A stretch of DNA of 64,000 bases, from contig CM072863.1 in the NCBI GenBank assembly GCA_036937835.1, positions 14,186,001 through 14,250,000 of the forward strand, read 5' to 3'. Source of the DNA: Pampus argenteus (taxonomy: Eukaryota; Chordata; Actinopteri; Scombriformes; Stromateidae). Position numbers and translations under genes: made by a program. Within the stretch, counting starts at the first letter, position 1, and each line of letters begins with the position of its first letter. Under the pieces are notes generated by a model, which worked only from the letters and a program-made list of their open reading frames with translations, was not told the DNA's origin and made no database searches. This document shows positions 1 to 13,470 of this stretch, one piece after another.

Positions 1-483
1 CATCCAGCAAAGACAGAGAGGAACCCTAACTTTTTTTAAAAAACCTGTATTACATGGCCACAGAGTAAGTGTATCTTAACACATGCTTACAGTGAGTCTG
101 CCATTCATCTGTGGTGGTTGCGGCTTGTATTTGACCCATGTCTTTTCTACAAGTGTACCAGGGTCAATTTACCTTATCCCCAGACAGTTAAAGCACTGTG
201 GGGATTTGGGCTCCACTGCGTTTTTGATATGTTCACCACCACTAGAGCCTAACATAAGCTGACACAACCCAGAAAAAGAATAATTACATTTTTATGGACG
301 ACTTTATCGAGCAGAGTGAAGAGGCTCTCACACTAACAATGCCATGAAGGTATGATGTTTAAATCCCTATCCTGCTGAAATCAGCAGACCTTACCATTGG
401 TGTTTTTCCTCAAGCAGGTTCCTGACAATGAAAAATGTCCGTATTCTCAAGTTCAGGCCGAGGGAATGAGTGTGAACATGGCC

Positions 484-485
484 GT

Positions 486-528
<43 letters not shown>
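484..528. repeat. Compound microsatellite (GT)n(GA)n
   Basis: An uninterrupted GT run of about 13 units (484-510) passes directly into a GA run of about 9 units (510-528). The same GT-then-GA arrangement recurs at 12459-12501, and a CA-then-GA version lies just upstream of nxph4. Confidence 0.95.
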
Positions 529-829
529 CTGGAGACAGTTACTGAGAGAGTGGGGGCGGCAGATAAAGAGCATCAGTGTGTTGCATAAACTGTGTGCCAC
601 TGCTTACTGTGGTGTAAAGACCTTGCACAGTGAACTTATCCAGTTAGCGAGCTCCCCACCTCTGTTATCATTGATCAATAGCATGAGGTGACAGGATGGG
701 TCCCTGCACAGTGTGTTGGGGGGCAATTTTCATCCCCTTACCAGCTGGCACTCACAACCCCACCAAAGACAGATAAAAACACTACACATGCATGTGCGTA
801 TTTACCTCCATGCACATATACACAAACTT

Positions 830-859
830 ACACACAAACACACACACACACACACACAT
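830..859. repeat. (CA)n microsatellite
   Basis: A near-pure CA dinucleotide tract with one AAAC interruption near its start. Confidence 0.9.
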
Positions 860-1389
860 TGCCACCCACATCTATTTCACCTAACCAGGCAGGCTTTTAA
901 CAGATGGGGAGGAAGGGTTAAAGCCCCCTGCAACCATTCTGCAGTCACTCGATTGGGAAAGAAGTCATAAGATTTATGGCTGACAGGCTCTTAGTAGGTT
1001 TGTTTTATGCATTCCATCACCATTTTTCTCCTCCTTTTCCTTGTTCGCCTTACCTTTTGTTGATTATGCTGACATAAGATGAAAAATTGTGTCATTGTGG
1101 TGTTCAGGTTTCTTGCGGGTCTATGTTGGTGTCTTGATTACTCCTCACATGAGAAGTTCGTGACTTCAAGAGAAACCAATGCAGGCAAGGTGCATTTAGG
1201 AAGTGTTTTAGTCATGTATTTAATGCATGTGGAAATAAAGAAGCATGCACATAGTTTGTTCAGCGTTTCCCACTACAGCAGGTGTACACTTGATGAGCTT
1301 GATAGCACTTGGTTCTTACTGTGTGTAAGAAACGTGATTCAATAAAAAAAAATAAAAAATAAAATCTAATGCTACAATTTCATACATAA

Positions 1390-2630
1390 CACATAGATAA
1401 TAGATGATAATAATACATTTTATTTAAAAGCACTTTTCAAGACACCCAAGGACAAATACAATAAGACATCCAATACATTAAAGATTAAAAACAACAGCAA
1501 CAACAGTGAGATGAATACAGAATATTGATAATTTATATATCAGATGCACCAGGAAAGGCCAATCTGAAGTTTTCACTTGCACTTTAAAAAAAGCAACAGA
1601 TGTGCACTGGTGGAGATCCTGAGAGAGAGCAGTCCAAGGTTAGGGCCAGCCACACTGAATGTCCTGTCACCCATAGTGCAGAGCCTATGGATTGGGGGGA
1701 GGGGACAGTAGATGGACATCAGAGAAACATAGTTAGTGAGTAGGTGTGTAGCGATGGAGTAGACTGGATAGATAGCAAGGTACCAAGCCATGGAGAGATT
1801 TGTAAAAAGGAGAATTTCTTTATATGGTATTTAACTAAGACCCAGTGCAGTTGCTGATGAGTAGGGATGATTAATTACTGCATTACAGTAATTAAGTCAG
1901 GATGTAATAACAGCGTAGATGACAGTCTCTGCAACAGAGCGGTAAAGAGAGGGGTATATTCATAGTAGTAGGTGGTCTTAGCCTTGTTCCGAGCTTCCTT
2001 ATAGGTTCTGGCATGATCTTTGTAGGCTAACGCATCTACAGTTAAGCCGGTTTTCCTGCTGAGACACTCTAGACGATGACCAGTGGCGTTCATTTTATGC
2101 AGCTCTGGTGTAAACCATGGAGCAGAATGGCACAAGGACACACTGTATGATTTGATTCATTGTATCTAAGAGGAGCACATTATACATAGAGACTAGGTCA
2201 TCGGTTGTTGAGTTACTTTATTCATGAGGGAGCTCAGTCTCCAATATGTTTATTAGAGCAGGTTTACTAACATTATTTACGTTCCTGTATGTGATTGTGT
2301 GAGAAACACAAAGTTGATGTGAGGCGGCAGGGATTCTCGCATTGAACAGATTTATAATCTGATACTGTTAAATCTGTTAAATACTATGATCTGTTAAAAT
2401 GCTATGTAGGCTGAAGGGAGAACATCAGAGGACCGGACAAGGTCCAATATATGACATTTAGTGCATGTAGGGAGGTTAATGTACTGAGAAATTTGAGAAA
2501 ATGGAGCAGGTTAATGAATTCAGTAGCAACTGAACATTGCTTACAGTCGACATGAATGTTCCGGTCACCAAATAACAAAATGGATACATTTGTACATGTT
2601 GACATTTCATGTCGTATCGTAATGGTATCA
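1390..2630 (-). mobile_element. Decayed L2-type LINE, internally deleted
   Basis: Read on the minus strand, this is a broken APE-class non-LTR retrotransposon. An endonuclease fragment at 2605-2402 contains GDRNIHVD, close to the usual GDFNIHVD, followed by ATEFINLL. A linker at 2141-1955 reads APWFTPELHKM then KTGLTVDALAYKDH. At 1930-1870 a reverse-transcriptase tail reads VITS*LNYCNAV, where the family has a residue in place of the stop (an Arg codon CGA read as TGA fits CpG decay). At 1700-1573 GDRTFSVAGP matches the C-terminal end of fish L2-like elements. The central polymerase core is missing between linker and tail, so the copy carries an internal deletion plus frameshifts and stops. 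It cannot move by itself. Clade assignment (L2 rather than CR1 or Rex1) is from remembered motifs. Confidence 0.8.
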
Positions 2631-4350
2631 CTGTGATTAGATGACTCATGTGCATTTCAGTTTACAGTAATTCAATGTAGGTATATACTGCTCCTTTTCC
2701 TGACCCATCTGGATTTAGAAACCATTGACCGGATTTTCTGAACAGCAGGTAGATAATACATAAATGTCATGTGTGACTTGTCGAGTTGGGCACCTGGGTT
2801 TTGTTTTTGACCCCAAACTCAAACCCCAAATTTCAGGCTGTTTCTTTTACAACTTCAGATTTGGTTCACTCCAAAACAAGCTACATTACTTGTGTAAGAG
2901 CATAAGTTGAGCACAATTCACCATCCTATAATGGTGTTTTTTTCCAGTCCATCGCTCTTAATATATCACCAAGGTGACACTTTGCCTAGGATTTCATGTA
3001 ATAATGAAGTACATTGTTACTTTGATTTAATCGATAGATACAGAAATTGTTTATAGATTTTGGAGGCAAAGTAATCCAAAGGTAACACAGTAAAATACTT
3101 AAAGTGAGAGCCAGAAAGCCATTCAGTTTTTTTAGAGTTCTCACCAGTTACACACAGCAGCTAATCACAGACATGTGACTGTACAGTAATAAATGTAACT
3201 CTGATTACCAGTTGGATGACAAGGGTAAAATCTCAAGGGCAGTAAAACAAGACAGATCAACGACGATAATGAGATAAGATATAAATTGGAGTATGTGGCC
3301 TATTTTCTGTGTGGTGTCACAGATGAGATGGAGGAATATAGCATTATCGGTCCAGTCCATATAGAGATGACTGTCTACTTCTGTCTATCAGTATCTGCCA
3401 GACACTTCTGTTTCTGATTCACCTCCCAGAACTTTTCCTCTGCTTCGACTCAGGCTTTAATTATGCCGGAGGCACTACTAGGCAGCCATTTCTCCAGCAT
3501 GAATACGTGAGTACAGACAGAGAAACATACAGACAGGTGGACAAGAATGCACACAAAGTCACGTGTCACACACACACACAATAAGGTTCATCGTTGGAGC
3601 TGCAAAGAAGAGCACATTAACACAAGTCATTTGAATGGAACACAGAAACTGTCAGCTGAGGTCCCAAGGTTCCTGAGTCCAGCCAGTCAGTTAGTCGTTG
3701 TCTGGGCTCTACCGCCTCTGAATATAAAGCATCATAGTGACTGCTTGTCTTGCCATTCGCCTTCCTATTATGAGCCCAGCAACACGTGTAGCATGCATAT
3801 GATGAGAGTACTGTTTGTATAGGCCATTAACAAGGGACAGGGATAAGAATATGATTTGATGGGCAGTATGTGGGGAACACGATTTGAACACAGACATGTA
3901 CTGTTATACAATAAATTTTAGATAGCTCACTGACAAGCAGAGGCAAGAATGCTCCAAGACTACATTATAACCCCCGATCAGACACAGCCAGTGTTTCCAA
4001 CACCTTTCGGACTCCATCATTACCTATTCAGAGCCTATTCCACTGGACTGTCATGGGACTCATTACTCCATTGCTTTGTGAGGCTGCAGACAGTTGCACG
4101 GCTGTGCAGTTGGTAAGAGAGAGAAGGCGTGCGTTGACCCAGGGCCGGGCGCTGACATGGAGTGTCTGTCAACTCACACGTGGGTTTGACCGCACTGAGG
4201 GAGGTTTAGAGGTAGAATAATGCCGCGGATAGTCCACCAACTGTTCAGGGGCCCTGCTGGAGTCCATGCAATCAGTATGCATGTGGAGATGATGTAATAT
4301 TAAATGAGAGCAGCATTTGTGATAGAAAATGTAAATGCTTCTCCTATGAA
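2631..4350. other. Intergenic DNA, no gene seen
   Basis: No conserved coding frame, RNA gene or clear element is visible. Short open frames near 3547-3897 have no recognisable motif and no plausible splice sites around them. Confidence 0.5.
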
Positions 4351-4354
4351 TACA

Positions 4355-4765
4355 CAATATTAAAGGATAGGTTCACATTTAAACTATATCTTAATACAAT
4401 ACTCATGTGTATATGTACATTGAAAAAGTTATTGTTTTTGTCCATAGTGGCTGCAAAAATTATTTTGTAGCACAATTCTGGTGTTTCCTTGTTCAGTGCA
4501 AAAATACATTTTAAAGTTTAGTGAAGGTTTATATGAGTAGTCAAATCAAGTGGGTTTCTTCCTAAGTTAAAGTCATTTTAGTGCAGAATCTTAGCTTTGG
4601 TCGAATTTTGGAATGCAATTTTGCAAAGAATAAGGACTGTTTTTGTCCACCATCACTTACATCTGAATTGCACTAGAAACAGATCATGCTACAGTACAGG
4701 AAGTACTGGCAGAAGGATTTTTTGTTGTTGTTGAAATTGTTATTTTCTTTTGGATTTCATTTCTA
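4355..4765. repeat. Old teleost interspersed repeat fragment
   Basis: The segment opens with TAAAGGATAGGTTCACA and continues with a layout (GTTATTG...CCATAGTGGCTGC, then TGCACTAGAAACAG) that resembles a dispersed repeat seen in many fish genomes. No terminal repeats or target-site duplication could be found, so class and ends are uncertain. Confidence 0.4.
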
Positions 4766-7700
4766 CTAAACCTTGCATGTTGTGGCCTCTAGTAGCTAGA
4801 GGCCATAATCGCTCCACTCATTCCCTGCAGCAGAAACAATTGCAGTGACCAATAGCACTTTCAGTGTACATACTGACATGTTTAAGGGTGTGCACATACA
4901 ATTTTTCATCTAATAGTAGTCAATTAAAAGCACAAACAAATAAAGGCTGGCTGCAAAAACAGACCAGGAAAAAAACAAGGGTGGATAAGCTCCTGGTGCC
5001 TGTTGTATAATGTGCATGCCAGTTAAATAGTATTTACCTTGATGTAACGCCAGTTCTATGAGTATTTGTGGAACCCTCTAATATAGACTATATTTCCACT
5101 GCTTTAATGCAATAAATTCAACAATATACATGCTATTTTCACTCAAAGTTGATCGTCACGGAAAGAAGAGGGGAATTATTGTTCTGCACGTCAGTGGATT
5201 ACAGTAATTACCGATAAAAACAAGGAGGCTTCTTACTAGAATATTAACAAATTTATTTATCACACGGAAGGAAATAGAAATAAAGATCCATCTCTAATAT
5301 AGGCCTGCATCCAATAAAGGCCTGGTCCCCTCTGCAGTTGATATAAATAAAGGGCCCAGCTACTATTAGAGGAAAATACGGTATGTCAGCGAATCTGTTT
5401 CTGTACCTAACAGTGTATGACTGTCTGTGTGCAGTAGAGTAGAGAGGGAAACAACTGTGGTGTGACAATGTGTGGTGTGAGTCGATTCTCTTTTTTTCAC
5501 TTCATTCCTCTGTTTTCCTCTCCTCCTCTTCTCAAGACCTGGGGCAAATTAATATTAAACATACACCTGTCAGCTGCCCCAGTGGGTAGAACAAGCCAGA
5601 TATTAACAGTAATAAAAAGAAGGCTTTAACAGAACAGAGCAGAATGGGAGGGAAGAGCGAAAAAAATAACTAGGGACTTTCTGAGATGGATGTAAACGCA
5701 CACACAGGCATATACAGTACACACATGCATGCAATCACACACAAACACACACATATATATATATACATAGAGCCCTGTGTTATATGATCCAGAAAGAGCG
5801 GGATAATGGAAAAGCCTGGGGGTGTGAGAGGATTGTGTCTTCTCCCTAGGTACAACTCTCCACAGTCCGCTGCCTTACAATCCTTCAAACCACTCCACTG
5901 AAACTTTCAGCCAAGCTTCAAAACACTGCTCATTACGGCAGTGTTGCTGCAAAAAAGAGAAAAAAAAGAGAGAAAAAAGGCCTATTTATTTAATATGTCT
6001 TTTATATAAAGGAATGGCTGCTCAGTTGAACATTGCTGTAATCATGTTAAGTGATGTCTTCTCTGTGAATTGTAATGAAATGATCAGTTACTTGATGGTA
6101 TTTTAAATCCAAGGGCCCAGAGCGGCTTGTGTGATTGGGCGGAGGTGATGGGGGATCAGGCTGGCCTCAGTTTAAGCCGCGGGCTATCAGAATATTTCCT
6201 GCTCCATGGATCCAATTCCTCTGTGCTGTATATGATATGTTTATGATGATGTGAAATTAACCCACTTCAATTAGTGCCACCATTAGTGGCTCATTAAACA
6301 GGTGTGCCATCCTTGCATTAGACTGTTTGGAAACATTACAATATATATACACACAGATCAGCTCTGTGCATGGTGGAGACCCCTGTTTCTCTGCTTATTT
6401 CTTTATATTTTCTCTTTCCATCTATATTTTTGCTTTTTTTCATCCTTTCTCCCCTACTCTATAAGAGAAACCAAGGAACATTCAATTGAGCAAGTTAATA
6501 AGATATCTCAAATGTTTTTACTTAAATATCTTAAATGTACAGTATACAGAGAAATTAGTTAACATAAAGACTGCAGCAGCACAAGATAAAATATGCAGAG
6601 AGAGATAAATGTCCTTCACTGTAATACATTTAATATCTCAATCAGAATTTCTTATTTACAAAAGACCATAAAGCAAAATAGTTAGAAACCCCTCTTACAA
6701 TCCTAGCGATAATCAGCATACTTTCTTTATTGTTTAAAAATGTATTCATGCCAACTGCTGAATCAATGAATACACAGATAAACAGAAAGAATGCAGGTAA
6801 ATAGGAATTAATAGAGAAAAGTAATCTAACATCCTATTTGTGCATGTCTTTAAAACAACTTTCTCATAATAAAATAATAAATGATTAAATGTTGAAATTG
6901 AAAGAGGAGGCGTCAGGGCAAGTATCCCTCATGGTCACGGCTACAACAGCAAAATCCACCAGTGAACTTCCTTGCTATTATAACATTTTTAATTCACTAT
7001 TCTCGCCATTTCTCTGTTCTCCCTCGCACCAAATGTCAAATATTGGGTAAACATAATCTTTACATTCATTCCGGTCTGAATAATGTTGTAAGGAACATGA
7101 ACGTGAAGCTCACCTATGTCTGAATGACGAAAGCCAGCATTTTAACAGCTTAATGAAGCCAGTAATGTTACATGCTCCATGTCTGAAAAGGGATGAGGAA
7201 AAACTACCCAAGAATACTTTACATTTTAACATTAAAGGTCAAAAAAATAGGAGAGGCAGATAGAAATCTTTTAAATTCTCAGTAAGCTGCAGGAGGGTAA
7301 AAAAACAATTGATTTTTTTTGTTAGTTTGTAGAGTTCAAAACACTAGGAGTTATAATTGAAGAATATGGATTATCATATACAACTGAAGGGGTCTGTTGG
7401 GCTCAGTGAAATTCAGACTGAATTTGAGATTTAAGTAAATCAATGCATTTTGAAAAATCAATATTACAGATATCCATTTTTCCATTGTTTCCATGTGGCT
7501 TACGCAAACCATGGCTCAAAGCTGTAAGCACAACATAATCACTGCATGATATTATCTGATCTATTTGCTCTTATCTTACACCTGGGAACTGTGTACAGAT
7601 TTTCCTCATTATAAAATTCCTCCTGTTCCCGGAACATGTTTCGCATTTCCTGCCGAAAAGTCAACACTGGTTTAGCATGACCATGGCTGTTCTCTAACCT

Positions 7701-10700
7701 TAACAAAATGGTTATTATTGTAACCATGATGATGAAGGTCTCCTAACCTTAACTAAGTAGTGATTTTAACTCCAAACGCGCGCTTTCTGTAACCCTAACC
7801 AAGTTGTCACTAACTTACACGCATAACTCGGAGTGAGCTGAATTTTGGCCTTTTATTTACAGTTTTATGTATAGATCTTTTACTTTGAGTTTTGTGGTCA
7901 TCTGGTTTGGTCTGGTTTGAAATGTTCTGAAAAGCTGAGTTGCATTAACAGTTTTCATCCCTCAACGTGATAATAGTCACCCCTTTACTCACCATGAAAC
8001 ATCTTCACACATCTCATGGGTTCAGTGCCACAGCTTTAACAGCCTGCCTGCCCTTGTGGAAAAAAGCACATCTAGAAATACAGGACGTTTTTGTGGCAAA
8101 TGAGACAGAAAAAAGTACTCACTTTACCAACTATCATAGTACTTGTTTTTCACAGCATTCATCTTGTGTTTACTTCAAGTACTGTGACACAATGTGCAGT
8201 ACAGGGTAGAGACAAATTTCTCTGAGTATAGTCTACTTGCTTCTTTCTGATTGTTGTGATGATGATGATGATGATGATCCCTTATATTATATATCCAGGT
8301 TTTTACTTATATTAATTTAACATATTTATCTTTTCTTGCATCCTCTTCCATCTCTCCCCTCACTTGTTTCACCTCTCTCTCTCTTACTCTTACCTGTCGC
8401 TTCACTTTTTCTCTGATATCTCTTTAATAATTCATCTACTACATTAATCTGTTGCTAAGTCACATAGTTTAGGGCAAGTTACATGAAAAATGTAATAAAT
8501 CAGACAAGATTTAAGTCAAGTTCAACAAGCAGCCAGCCTACGCTGTGGAGTTATTTACTGACAATCAACAGCTAGTTTAGCCCTGGTAACTGCACACAGC
8601 TGAGAAATGCAGCAATTACTTATTAGTAAGCACACAACAGAGTGTTCCCACACCTCCTGATTTACTTACATTACTCTAGTTTTTTATATATGCAAAAGTT
8701 TGCATTGAAATGTAAAAGTTTAATGCCGAATATTTGCATATGAACCTGCTGGATACGGAGTTTCGCTTGCTTTAATCTCATTTGCAGCTAATTCACTGTT
8801 AGTTTTTTATTCTCCAGCAACACTCTTTCTTTACCACCCTTCAGCAGTAGAGATGAATACGGTATACATATTTTCTTACACTTCCTGTCATTCTGATCTC
8901 TCCTAAAAATGTCAGACTCTGGATCTGCTCCCCAAGGGAAGCCACTGCTACCACCATCTGAATCTACTGCAGGGGAATCTGAATAGTGAGCAAAATGCTT
9001 GAATAGCAGGTGATGTTTATGTAAGGAAAAGGTAGTAAAATGAGTGGGAGGAGAGAGATGCATTTGAGGTGTAAGGTGTGAGAGGGGGTTGAAGAGGCAG
9101 GAGGCAAAGAGAAACAGAAGGTGTGACACTTTGGCAACAAAGACAAAAAAGACCAAGTGGAAGATTGCTGGTAGATGATTGTTTTAAAAGGAATGCCTCT
9201 TAACGAGCTCCCAGGATGCCATGTAAAGGGAACCCAGCCTTGCACTGGTGGGAAGGCACCGAGGAGCTCATTAAGAGCCACAGCCTATCCCTGCTAACCT
9301 ACCACCGCCTGCCCTACCCTGCTCCATCCACATCTCAAAATGAAGGACAGGACTTGAGCATTGCATCCCACTTCAGACAATGCATGCTAATGAGCTATGT
9401 GCGTGCTGTTGGTGGATGGTTGTTGGTAGGTTGTCGGTGTCTCTGTGTGTAATTGCTTGCTCTGTAGACAGGCTGTACTGTTGGTTAGCACCAAACACTT
9501 GACATTTTTGAGTGAGCTTGCTTTTTCTGAACTTCATCTCAGGTCGATCATGATTAATTCATGGACCTTGCATACTGTGTGGACACTGTATGGAACAAAG
9601 AACAGCAGACATTATTTTATTTTTTCTCCCTACCTTACTTTGTCGTTCTTTCTTTCTTTGGTCTTTCTGTACAGTTCATGGTGTAAAAAAGTATTCTGTC
9701 AAAGGCTTCTCTCCACTCATGGCTTGCAAACACATTTAATTGCTTGTGCCATATGATGTTGAGGGCCGAAAGCCTTTGTTGTAAATTGTGAAGAGAAAAA
9801 ACACTGGACCATCGTTAGTTGCATTTTCTGTCCTAAATGTGCAATTGGTGTTTTTCCTTTTCAACCACAATACATCAGGCTGCCAAGGGCCCTTTATACA
9901 GAAGTTGTTATCACGTGAACCTTTCAGCCAGTACACTGTCATGCAGAGGTCAAAGCAGCTACTCTGAAGCTGTTGATTAGTTCCACCAGTAGATAGTGTA
10001 ACCAACTATTGTTACATAAACTCTTAACTTTATTCACAGTCTATTCCTTTTATTTTTGATGAAATATAATGATGAAGTATGGTTGTGGCCAATAATCAAT
10101 AGAAATGTGATCACAATGTTGCCATTTTGTTTCACATTGTCTTGAGTTTTAATTCAAGTAAAATAAAATATAAAAATGTATCCTTGATTAAAATAATGAA
10201 ACTATTTGTTTGGTACTCCCATTTTATTTTGGCAAAGGTCATATTTATGGTAATGTAGCACCAGATATTCCTGCTTATGCTTAAATATAGCTTCAGCCTA
10301 CTCTATGGGGCAGTAAGACAGTCAGAATTTCACTTGGCATGTGTTTTTATCAAAATCCTTAAGAAGCTAAACCAGCTTAACTAGCAACAAAAATACCAAA
10401 ACACTGGAAGTGTTTCAAACAAAGGATTTCACCACATCATGGCTCAGTTTTTATTGTTGTTGTGTCATCATTGTTCATCACTCTAGAGACTGTGTCGTGT
10501 TGGTTTTGTGCTTTTGTAAGGACAAACAGGTAGATTAAAATGCAACTTTTCCTTTTAAAAAGTCTATATATTGTGTTATAAGTGTTAAGCGTTAGGTTAC
10601 AGTATATATTTTTGAATCTTAGCAAAAATGTACCATCCGTTCAAACCACACAAAAAGTAAATTAAAATAAGCCCTGCAGTGTATAAGTAGTACATTTAGA

Positions 10701-12458
10701 TAGGGGGAAAAAATGGTAAAGTAAAAAGTACAGTCTCTCTCCTCCCTGCTTGAAGAGTAATAAATAGGACCAGGTTGGTGCTTAGACCTGCTTCTAGTTG
10801 GCAGCCTAGTAGATTCACACTAATCATCCTGGTGTGAAGGTATTTGCCTTGTCTGTCTGCTCGGACCGCCTCATTAAACACCTCACCTGATGGGTGCCAC
10901 CAACCAGAACCTTAGCTTAAGTCCCTCAACTTGGCCTTTCTCTTCTCTTAATGTCCTTAACATCAGCTTCCTGGGCACCATTTACAGGCTCTGTAGACCA
11001 AATTAATTGCTCTCTGCCATGGAAGGATATATTCCTCCAAACCAACCTTGTACAGTGCTACATAACTAACCTGTGCACTAGTGTGTCGTATCTTTAGTGA
11101 GCCTTGTTTTCAGACTGTTTGTACGTTCAAATGTAGCTTAGTTTTAGTGTATTTACTAAGATAAGATTTATATAACAATACATTTAAATTATATATATAT
11201 ATATGAGACAGTTCTAGCATAGTGCTTACCTGTTAAATATTTACACCTACCAACTAGTTGTACTGTAGTTGTGTGTTGACTGATATCCAACTGACAAAAT
11301 ATATATATATATATATTTTTCTAACCCCCACAGAAAACACTAAGTTAAAGTGAAATTATGACCAAACATCCATCAACTTTTTCCTTACTGAGCAATGGTG
11401 GGTCATCATTGACACAGTACAATGTTATCATAACCAATTGATGAAAACTATAGTAAAACCCCAGTTGTAACCAGTATGTGATTTGTAAATCAGGTCCCAG
11501 CCTGGGGTACATCGGACAATGCTTAGATGCTGGCTGTTAAAACTAAACACAACTTTGATCATGAACAAAGCGTTATGTAATGCAGCCACCTATATCACCA
11601 GAAAAATTGCATCTGACATGACAATCGGGCCCAGAGTAGGCTACAGTGGCACATATCATTCCCACCATGATGGGACCACTTTATGGTTTCAAATCCAATG
11701 TGGTGGAGTACAAAGGCAGCACAACAAAATCTTTCAGACATAGAAAATTGTGTAACTGTATGATTAAAGGGTTTGCAGCAAATATGGCAGGATAGAATAA
11801 AGCCAACACAATGACAGCCAAGCTACTGCAGAAGACAAACAAGCAGGGAACTTTTAACCTCTTATGAAATGGTACAATGTAAGGAGAACAAGAATAAGTG
11901 CAATCTTTGCCCCCCACCTACTGCCATATGACTGCTTTGGGAAGTTGAGTATTTACTTTAACAGCCTGCTGAATCCTGAGTCAAGTGGCTGGAGTTAGGA
12001 GGGAGTGCTCAGAGTCAGAAGTGGAGGGGGGATGAGTGTCAGAGGATAAAGAGAATGGCAAACTGTAGGAGGTGAGAGGTAGATAAGCCTGGAGAGAAAA
12101 GAGACCGACAGACAGCAAGAAAGCAAGAGCAACACAGGTAGTGAGAGGACGAGAGAGAGGGAAAGAGAGGCTTCAGTTCCCAGCGCTTCCAGACAGGCAC
12201 TGCTCCCTAGAGACTTCTTATCTACAGGGGGCATCTTTGACTTGATAATCCTGCTCCTCGTCACCTATACCACCCTGAAGAGTTACCTGTCACTGCACCT
12301 ATACCTCCAGGCAGCTTGTGGGGCAGGGCGGTGATGTGTGGGGGGGTGAGGTGGGGGTTGTCACTGTGCCTGACTAAGAAGTCACCTTTCAGGGATATGA
12401 ATCTTAATAAGATGGGGAAAGAGGAGGTGGGAGCAGATGCATGCTGCTGCTGGTACTA
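4766..12458. other. Intergenic DNA, no gene seen
   Basis: This 7.7 kb AT-rich stretch shows no exon, RNA gene or well-defined element. It holds short AT runs (11187-11203, 11300-11316), a (GAT)n run at 8257-8278 and an imperfect inverted repeat at 9197-9277. The 6120-6300 stretch is less repetitive and more balanced in composition and could be a conserved non-coding element, but conservation cannot be judged from one sequence. Open frames around 8788-9281 and 9445-9756 lack recognisable domains. Confidence 0.5.
9197..9277. repeat. Imperfect inverted repeat, 15 bp arms
   Basis: CTCTTAACGAGCTCC (9197-9211) is the reverse complement of GGAGCTCATTAAGAG (9263-9277) at 14 of 15 positions, around a 51-base loop. 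No transposon-like flanking duplication was recognised. Confidence 0.6.
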
Positions 12459-12459
12459 T

Positions 12460-12501
<42 letters not shown>
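12459..12501. repeat. Compound microsatellite (TG)n(AG)n
   Basis: About 13 TG units (12459-12484) followed without a break by about 9 AG units (to 12501). Open frames through it on both strands encode only simple dipeptides. Confidence 0.95.
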
Positions 12502-12974
12502 CAGATGGGGAGTTGCGGAGTGCTGACAGGCCCTGTATGCTTCCTGGCTGCCAGATTATTTTTGGTAATTTATAACCATTGTTGCTTAAAGGGGCTTTTA
12601 TCTTCAATGGTTACAGATATAACAACACTACAGTAGAATGTGTCTTTGGTTATTTATGTTTTTATACGCTTGGTGTGTTTTGTGTGTTTGTCTGGTTGTG
12701 TCTTTGTGTATGTATGCGGTACAGCACTGAAGGTGGGAATGCTCTAACTCACATAGAAATGAGTCTTGCATCAGGATGTGCAGAGGAACTGAAAAAGTAT
12801 TATACTGAATGTGCATATACAGTATTTTTGTTTGTGATCACTGCTGTTTCTTGTTTGGGTCCCAGCGTAGTGCTGGCTGGCAGCTGGCTGGCAACACGGA
12901 AAAAGGAACCGTGGATGTTTGTGTCTCTGTTTCAGTACCTTAACCCCCCCTAATGTTCATTTATCTGTTTGTTA

Positions 12975-13470
12975 AAAGGGTCATATCATGATTTTTGTGA
13001 TTTGCAGTTATTTTTATGATGTTGTAATGTTGGCTATCTATGGTAAACATGGTCAACTTTCGAAACCTTGAGATTAACATATGTAAAACTTTCCTGAAAG
13101 TCAAAAGCCCAGGCTTCAGCCTGCTCTGAATGCACCTTTGTTGCTAAGCTTGCTCCATATTTGAGAACTTCCCAGTACAGACTAAAGAACAAGAAAAAGT
13201 AGTGAAATCCTACTACTACTGTATTTTTTGGACTCTAAGGCGCACTGGATTATAAGGCACAATGTCAATGAACAGGTCTTATTTTTGCAACATAAAATTG
13301 GTTTGAGGTCAGTAAGCACAACTATAATTAAATTAAAGTATTCTAAGTGCGCCTTATAGTCCAAAAAATACGGTATTATTTGTTGACGTAAGGGCAGCTT
13401 CTGGGAGCTGGCCATTCAGAACGGAGTGGACTAATTAGGAAGGCCTTAAAGAGACAGGAGAGCTCCTTGA
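12975..13470. repeat. Old interspersed repeat split by a MITE
   Basis: The left part (about 12975-13210) contains GGTAAACATGGTCAACTTTC and the right part (13376-13470) contains CTGGGAGCTGGCCATTCAGA and CCTTAAAGAGACAG. From memory these belong to one common fish repeat and normally sit closer together. Here they are separated by the MITE at 13219-13373, so the MITE inserted into an existing copy. Ends and class are not resolved. Confidence 0.4.
13219..13373. mobile_element. MITE with TA target duplication
   Basis: The element is 155 bp with no coding capacity. Its left end CTGTATTTTTTGGACTCTAA and right end (reverse complement CCGTATTTTTTGGACTATAA) form terminal inverted repeats that continue as GGCGCACT, about 28 bp with two mismatches. 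TA flanks it on both sides (13217-13218 and 13374-13375), as expected for Tc1/mariner-type integration. The TIR sequence is one I recognise from fish genomes, but I cannot name the family with certainty. Confidence 0.75.

Larger units (their letters stand above)
1..1389. other. Intergenic DNA with microsatellites
   Basis: No exon-like open frame with splice signals is visible. The stretch holds a compound (GT)n(GA)n tract and a (CA)n tract, annotated separately. The short open frames running through them encode only His-Thr, Cys-Val or Arg-Glu dipeptide repeats and are not genes. Confidence 0.6.

Noticed and set aside
391..600. Open frames through the GT/GA microsatellite
   Set aside because: They encode His-Thr, Cys-Val or Arg-Glu repeats created by the dinucleotide tract.
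12404..12636. Open frames on both strands at the TG/AG tract
   Set aside because: Compositional frames; no domain, no splice context.
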